DNA from: Acidobacteriota bacterium
GTDB taxonomy: Bacteria; Acidobacteriota; Blastocatellia; Pyrinomonadales; Pyrinomonadaceae
Length of the DNA: 45,957 nucleotides
Assembly: GCA_020200235.1 (NCBI GenBank)
Contig: JAIVJC010000033.1
Span: 1-45,957, forward strand
Direction: 5' to 3'
Part shown: piece by piece, positions 43,755 to 45,957 of the stretch
How the letters are laid out: the number at the start of each line of letters is the position of its first letter
Position numbering within the stretch: the first letter of the stretch is position 1
Notes under the pieces: model-generated
Database searches by the model: none
What the model saw: the letters and a program-made list of their open reading frames with translations, nothing else
Told to the model about the DNA's origin: nothing
Translations under genes and position numbers: made by a program

Positions 43755-44579
43755 TCACGACGAGAGATCGCGGGGCGGTTCGGGCGGGAGTTGGGCGTGG
43801 CGCGCGGGGTCGAGCTGTTCGAGCTTCTTCTCGGCTTCGCCGGCGGAGGAGGAGGGCGCGACGGGCTTGCCGTCCTTGCCCTTCGCCTCGCGCGAGGCTT
43901 TGACGAGTTGGAAGAGGATGTCAGCCGCCTCCGTCTTCTTGCCCTGCTTCTCGAACACCGCGGCGAGGCGGAAGTTGGCGGTGTCGGGGGGCACGGTGGG
44001 GGAGTCCTTCACCGAGGCGAGGTCTTTGTAGAGCGCGGCTGCCGCGTCGTACAGCGCGTCCGCCTCGTGAGCCTGCGCGAGCGCGAACTTCGCCCACGCG
44101 GCGATCCGAGCGTCGCCGCTCTTCGTCAGCGCCTCCAGCTCGCTCAACCCCTTCGGGCGATCGACGACGAGCAGGTTCGTGGCTTTGAAGTAGTTCGCCT
44201 GCGAGCGGTAGGGCTCGCTGCTGTACTTGTCGGCGACCTTCTGGAACTCCTCGGCGGCGCTCTGCGCCCGCTCGCGCTCGGTCGCGAAAGTCCGCGCGCC
44301 CGGCTGCGGGGTCGCGGCGGTCTGCGCCGAGGCGACCGGCGATTCCGCGATCTCGATGGCGCGACCGAGCGCCTGCCGCGCCTCGTTCGCCTTGCCGTCG
44401 CGCCAATCCCAAAAAAGTTTTCCGACGACGAGGACGAGGACGAGCCCGCCGAGTGCGTAGAGCAGAGTCTTGCCGCGCCCTTCGAGGCGGTCGCCGAGTC
44501 GCTCGAAGAGTCCGAGCGTCTCCTCGCGGAAGCGGTCGCGCTTGATCTCGCGCGCGTGTTTTTTGCCGTGTCGTGCCAC
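43755..44579 (-). CDS. Membrane-anchored TPR protein, YfgM-like
   Basis: 274 aa. A basic N-terminus, then one transmembrane helix (about residues 39-58, LYALGGLVLVLVVGKLFWDW), and an outer domain of TPR-like helices: AEEFQKVADKYSSEPYRSQA, LYDAAAALYKDLASVKDS and FRLAAVFEKQGKKTEAADI. Topology and repeat type are those of YfgM-like ancillary proteins of the SecYEG translocon (TPR_21). The C-terminal tail is charged and probably disordered. No partner gene such as bamB or der is next to it. Confidence 0.82.
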   Translation of the reverse strand: MARHGKKHAREIKRDRFREETLGLFERLGDRLEGRGKTLLYALGGLVLVLVVGKLFWDWRDGKANEARQALGRAIEIAESPVASAQTAATPQPGARTFATERERAQSAAEEFQKVADKYSSEPYRSQANYFKATNLLVVDRPKGLSELEALTKSGDARIAAWAKFALAQAHEADALYDAAAALYKDLASVKDSPTVPPDTANFRLAAVFEKQGKKTEAADILFQLVKASREAKGKDGKPVAPSSSAGEAEKKLEQLDPARHAQLPPEPPRDLSS

Positions 44580-44866
44580 CTTATTCTCTCTCGCAACATC
44601 GCACGGGTGTGCGCGTTCTATTGACGTGAGTCGAGCCCAGGCGGGAGACTCTAACGAGCGCGGCGCGGAGTGTCAAGCAGGCGCGTAAAAGCCTGTGAGC
44701 AACGCGATTGACCGGCTCGGCGGGCGGGTGCTAGGCTCGCGCCGCGGTCGAAAAGAGGCGTGATAATTTCTGGAACAGGCGGCGCGGGTGCGGTGTCTAA
44801 GGGGTTGTCTCTACGGAGAGCGACCAGGTTTTCAGAGAGGTCGCCGGGAGCCGCCGGAGGACGTTC

Positions 44867-45532
44867 GTGAGCTTCTTGGAACCAGTCGCCCTCCGGGCGG
44901 ACGTGGAAATGGAGGTCGCCGCCCCGTCGGCGCACGACTCTCCTTCCGCGCGCACCTCCGCCGAGGCGCAGTTCCTTGAACTCCTGAGAGCGGGTGACGC
45001 CGAGAGTTTCGACCGCCTCGTCTCCGATCGCAGCCAGGACGTGTACGCCCTGCTCTACCGCCTGACGCAGGACGCCGAGGAGGCGCGCGATCTCACGCAG
45101 GAGACTTTCCTCCAAGCCTTCCGCTCCATCGCGCACTTCCGCGGCGACGCGGACCTGCGCACTTGGCTCTACCGCATCGCCGTCAACCAGGCGCGCAACC
45201 GCTGGCGCTGGTGGCGCAGGCGCAGGCGCGACGCGACCGTCTCGCTCGACGCCCCCGCGCGCGACTCGGAGCAGCCGCTCTCGGCGCGGCTCAAAGACGA
45301 GCGCGGGCGCGATCCCGAAGGCGAGACGCTCGCGCACGAACGGGAGCGCGCGCTCGACGCGGCGCTGCAAACCCTGGCGCGACCCTACCGCGAGGTGGTC
45401 GTCCTGAGGGACGTGGAGGGATTGAGCTACGAGGAGGTCGCGGCGGCGCTTGAGATCAGCGTCGGCACGGTCAAGTCCAGACTCTCTCGCGGGCGCGCGG
45501 AGTTGCGGCGCAGGCTGGAAGGAGTTTTGTGA
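44867..45532 (+). CDS. ECF-type RNA polymerase sigma factor
   Basis: 221 aa. Start GTG at 44867, with GGAGG (44856-44860) at good spacing. Region sigma2 (about 40-110): FDRLVSDRSQDVYALLYRLT, DLTQETFLQAFRSI and LRTWLYRIAVNQARNRWR. Region sigma4 (about 165-215): YREVVVLRDVEGLSYEEVA and GTVKSRLSRGRAELRRRL. RpoE-like class. The N-terminal 35 residues are an extra, low-complexity extension. No anti-sigma gene follows within the window; a heptad hairpin comes directly after the stop. Confidence 0.93.
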   Translation: MSFLEPVALRADVEMEVAAPSAHDSPSARTSAEAQFLELLRAGDAESFDRLVSDRSQDVYALLYRLTQDAEEARDLTQETFLQAFRSIAHFRGDADLRTWLYRIAVNQARNRWRWWRRRRRDATVSLDAPARDSEQPLSARLKDERGRDPEGETLAHERERALDAALQTLARPYREVVVLRDVEGLSYEEVAAALEISVGTVKSRLSRGRAELRRRLEGVL

Positions 45533-45535
45533 ACT

Positions 45536-45638
45536 GTCAGTTGTCCGTTGTCAGTTGTCCGTTGCATGTGTGGACAGACACATGGCGCGTTCGATGTAAG
45601 CAAACAACTGACCACGGACAACTGACAACGGACAGTTC
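45536..45638. repeat. Heptad hairpin, family E
   Basis: Left arm units TCAGTTG and TCCGTTG alternate; the right arm is the complement (CGGACAACTGAC). It follows the sigma factor stop by about four bases and could act in termination. Confidence 0.85.
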
Positions 45639-45957
45639 TTTGATAGCGGACGGCTGATCCGCCCCGGCTCGAACCGAACAATCCCAGGTGCCAGTGGGTC
45701 GGGGAGGCGAGCGCGGTGCAGGCGCGGTCGGCGGGCGCGGTCGGTGGCGACGGCGCGGCGCGCGGGTTTGAGGGCGAGCCAGCAACACTTGCCCCCAGGC
45801 GCGGCGCGGCGCAAAGTTTCCGAACGACCCGTCAACCGGCGCGAATGCCCTCGAGTCGCTTCCCCTTTGGAGGGCTCAGCCGGGGTCGATCAGCCGTCCG
45901 TTGAAAGCAGGGGTTAGGTGTCGGGGGTTAGGGGTTAGGGATCAGTCGAATCTGATT
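45639..45957. other. Intergenic end of window
   Basis: No gene is supported. The last 50 bases contain GGGTTAG units (about 45911-45945), the left arm of another heptad repeat cut by the window edge. Confidence 0.5.

Overview
The window is GC-rich and gene-dense, and reads as a chromosomal stretch of a Gram-negative soil-type bacterium. Acidobacteriota (Blastocatellia-like) is my best guess. The guess rests on the mix of a PEP-CTERM protein, PPC-domain and lamin-tail secreted proteins, paired S9 peptidases with a BNR/VPS10-like protein, a PAS-GAF-GAF hybrid kinase and a VanX-like peptidase. It is an inference; no 16S or other marker gene is present.

Layout. 1-5.2 kb: a lipoprotein cytochrome c, a tRNA-Arg half and a complete tRNA-Arg(TCG), a frameshifted PEP-CTERM protein with a good terminator, a frameshifted tail-fibre-like secreted protein and a triple-PPC secreted protein. 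5.7-10.6 kb: a large RecB-like nuclease/SF1 helicase (frameshifted), a small secreted protein and a zinc-ribbon/coiled-coil protein. 11.4-15.85 kb: a dense array of 27 recognisable tRNA genes covering 19 amino acids (only Trp is missing), interrupted by two HNH endonuclease genes and by palindromic repeats. 15.9-18.1 kb: a Ro60/TROVE gene followed directly by four related structured RNAs and a strong intrinsic terminator. 18.2-22.6 kb: a HhH-GPD glycosylase, endonuclease III, a TPR protein and PsuG. 22.8-30.0 kb: a minus-strand row of two S9 peptidases (one decayed) and a BNR-repeat protein that has lost its start. 30.3-34.3 kb: a lamin-tail secreted protein (frameshifted) and a charged secreted protein. 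34.4-37.8 kb: an amino-acid permease/aminotransferase operon and a VanX-type dipeptidase. 37.8-45.5 kb: a hybrid histidine kinase, remnants of a glycosyltransferase, a DUF4255 protein and a SARP-type regulator, a membrane metal-dependent hydrolase, a membrane-anchored TPR protein and an ECF sigma factor.

The most interesting unit is the tRNA array plus Ro60 plus downstream RNAs. The four RNAs share a core: an outer helix, a 5-nt internal loop starting AUGC, a second helix with a G-U at its fifth pair, and, in three of the four, ACUACAUC. This fits bacterial Y RNAs, which are known to be encoded near Ro60 and to mimic tRNA. The last RNA carries T arm, acceptor-like hairpin and D arm in circularly permuted order. 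The tRNAs themselves are odd: three tRNA-Leu genes lack the long variable arm, four tRNAs have C33, and one HNH gene ends on the U8-A9-G10 of the next tRNA.

A second theme is a set of hairpins whose arms are built from 7-nt units (at least six sequence families, 14 sites, one of them a lone arm and one cut by the window edge). They lie between genes and touch several gene ends. Five genes carry frameshifts, so either this assembly has indel errors or the region is decaying.
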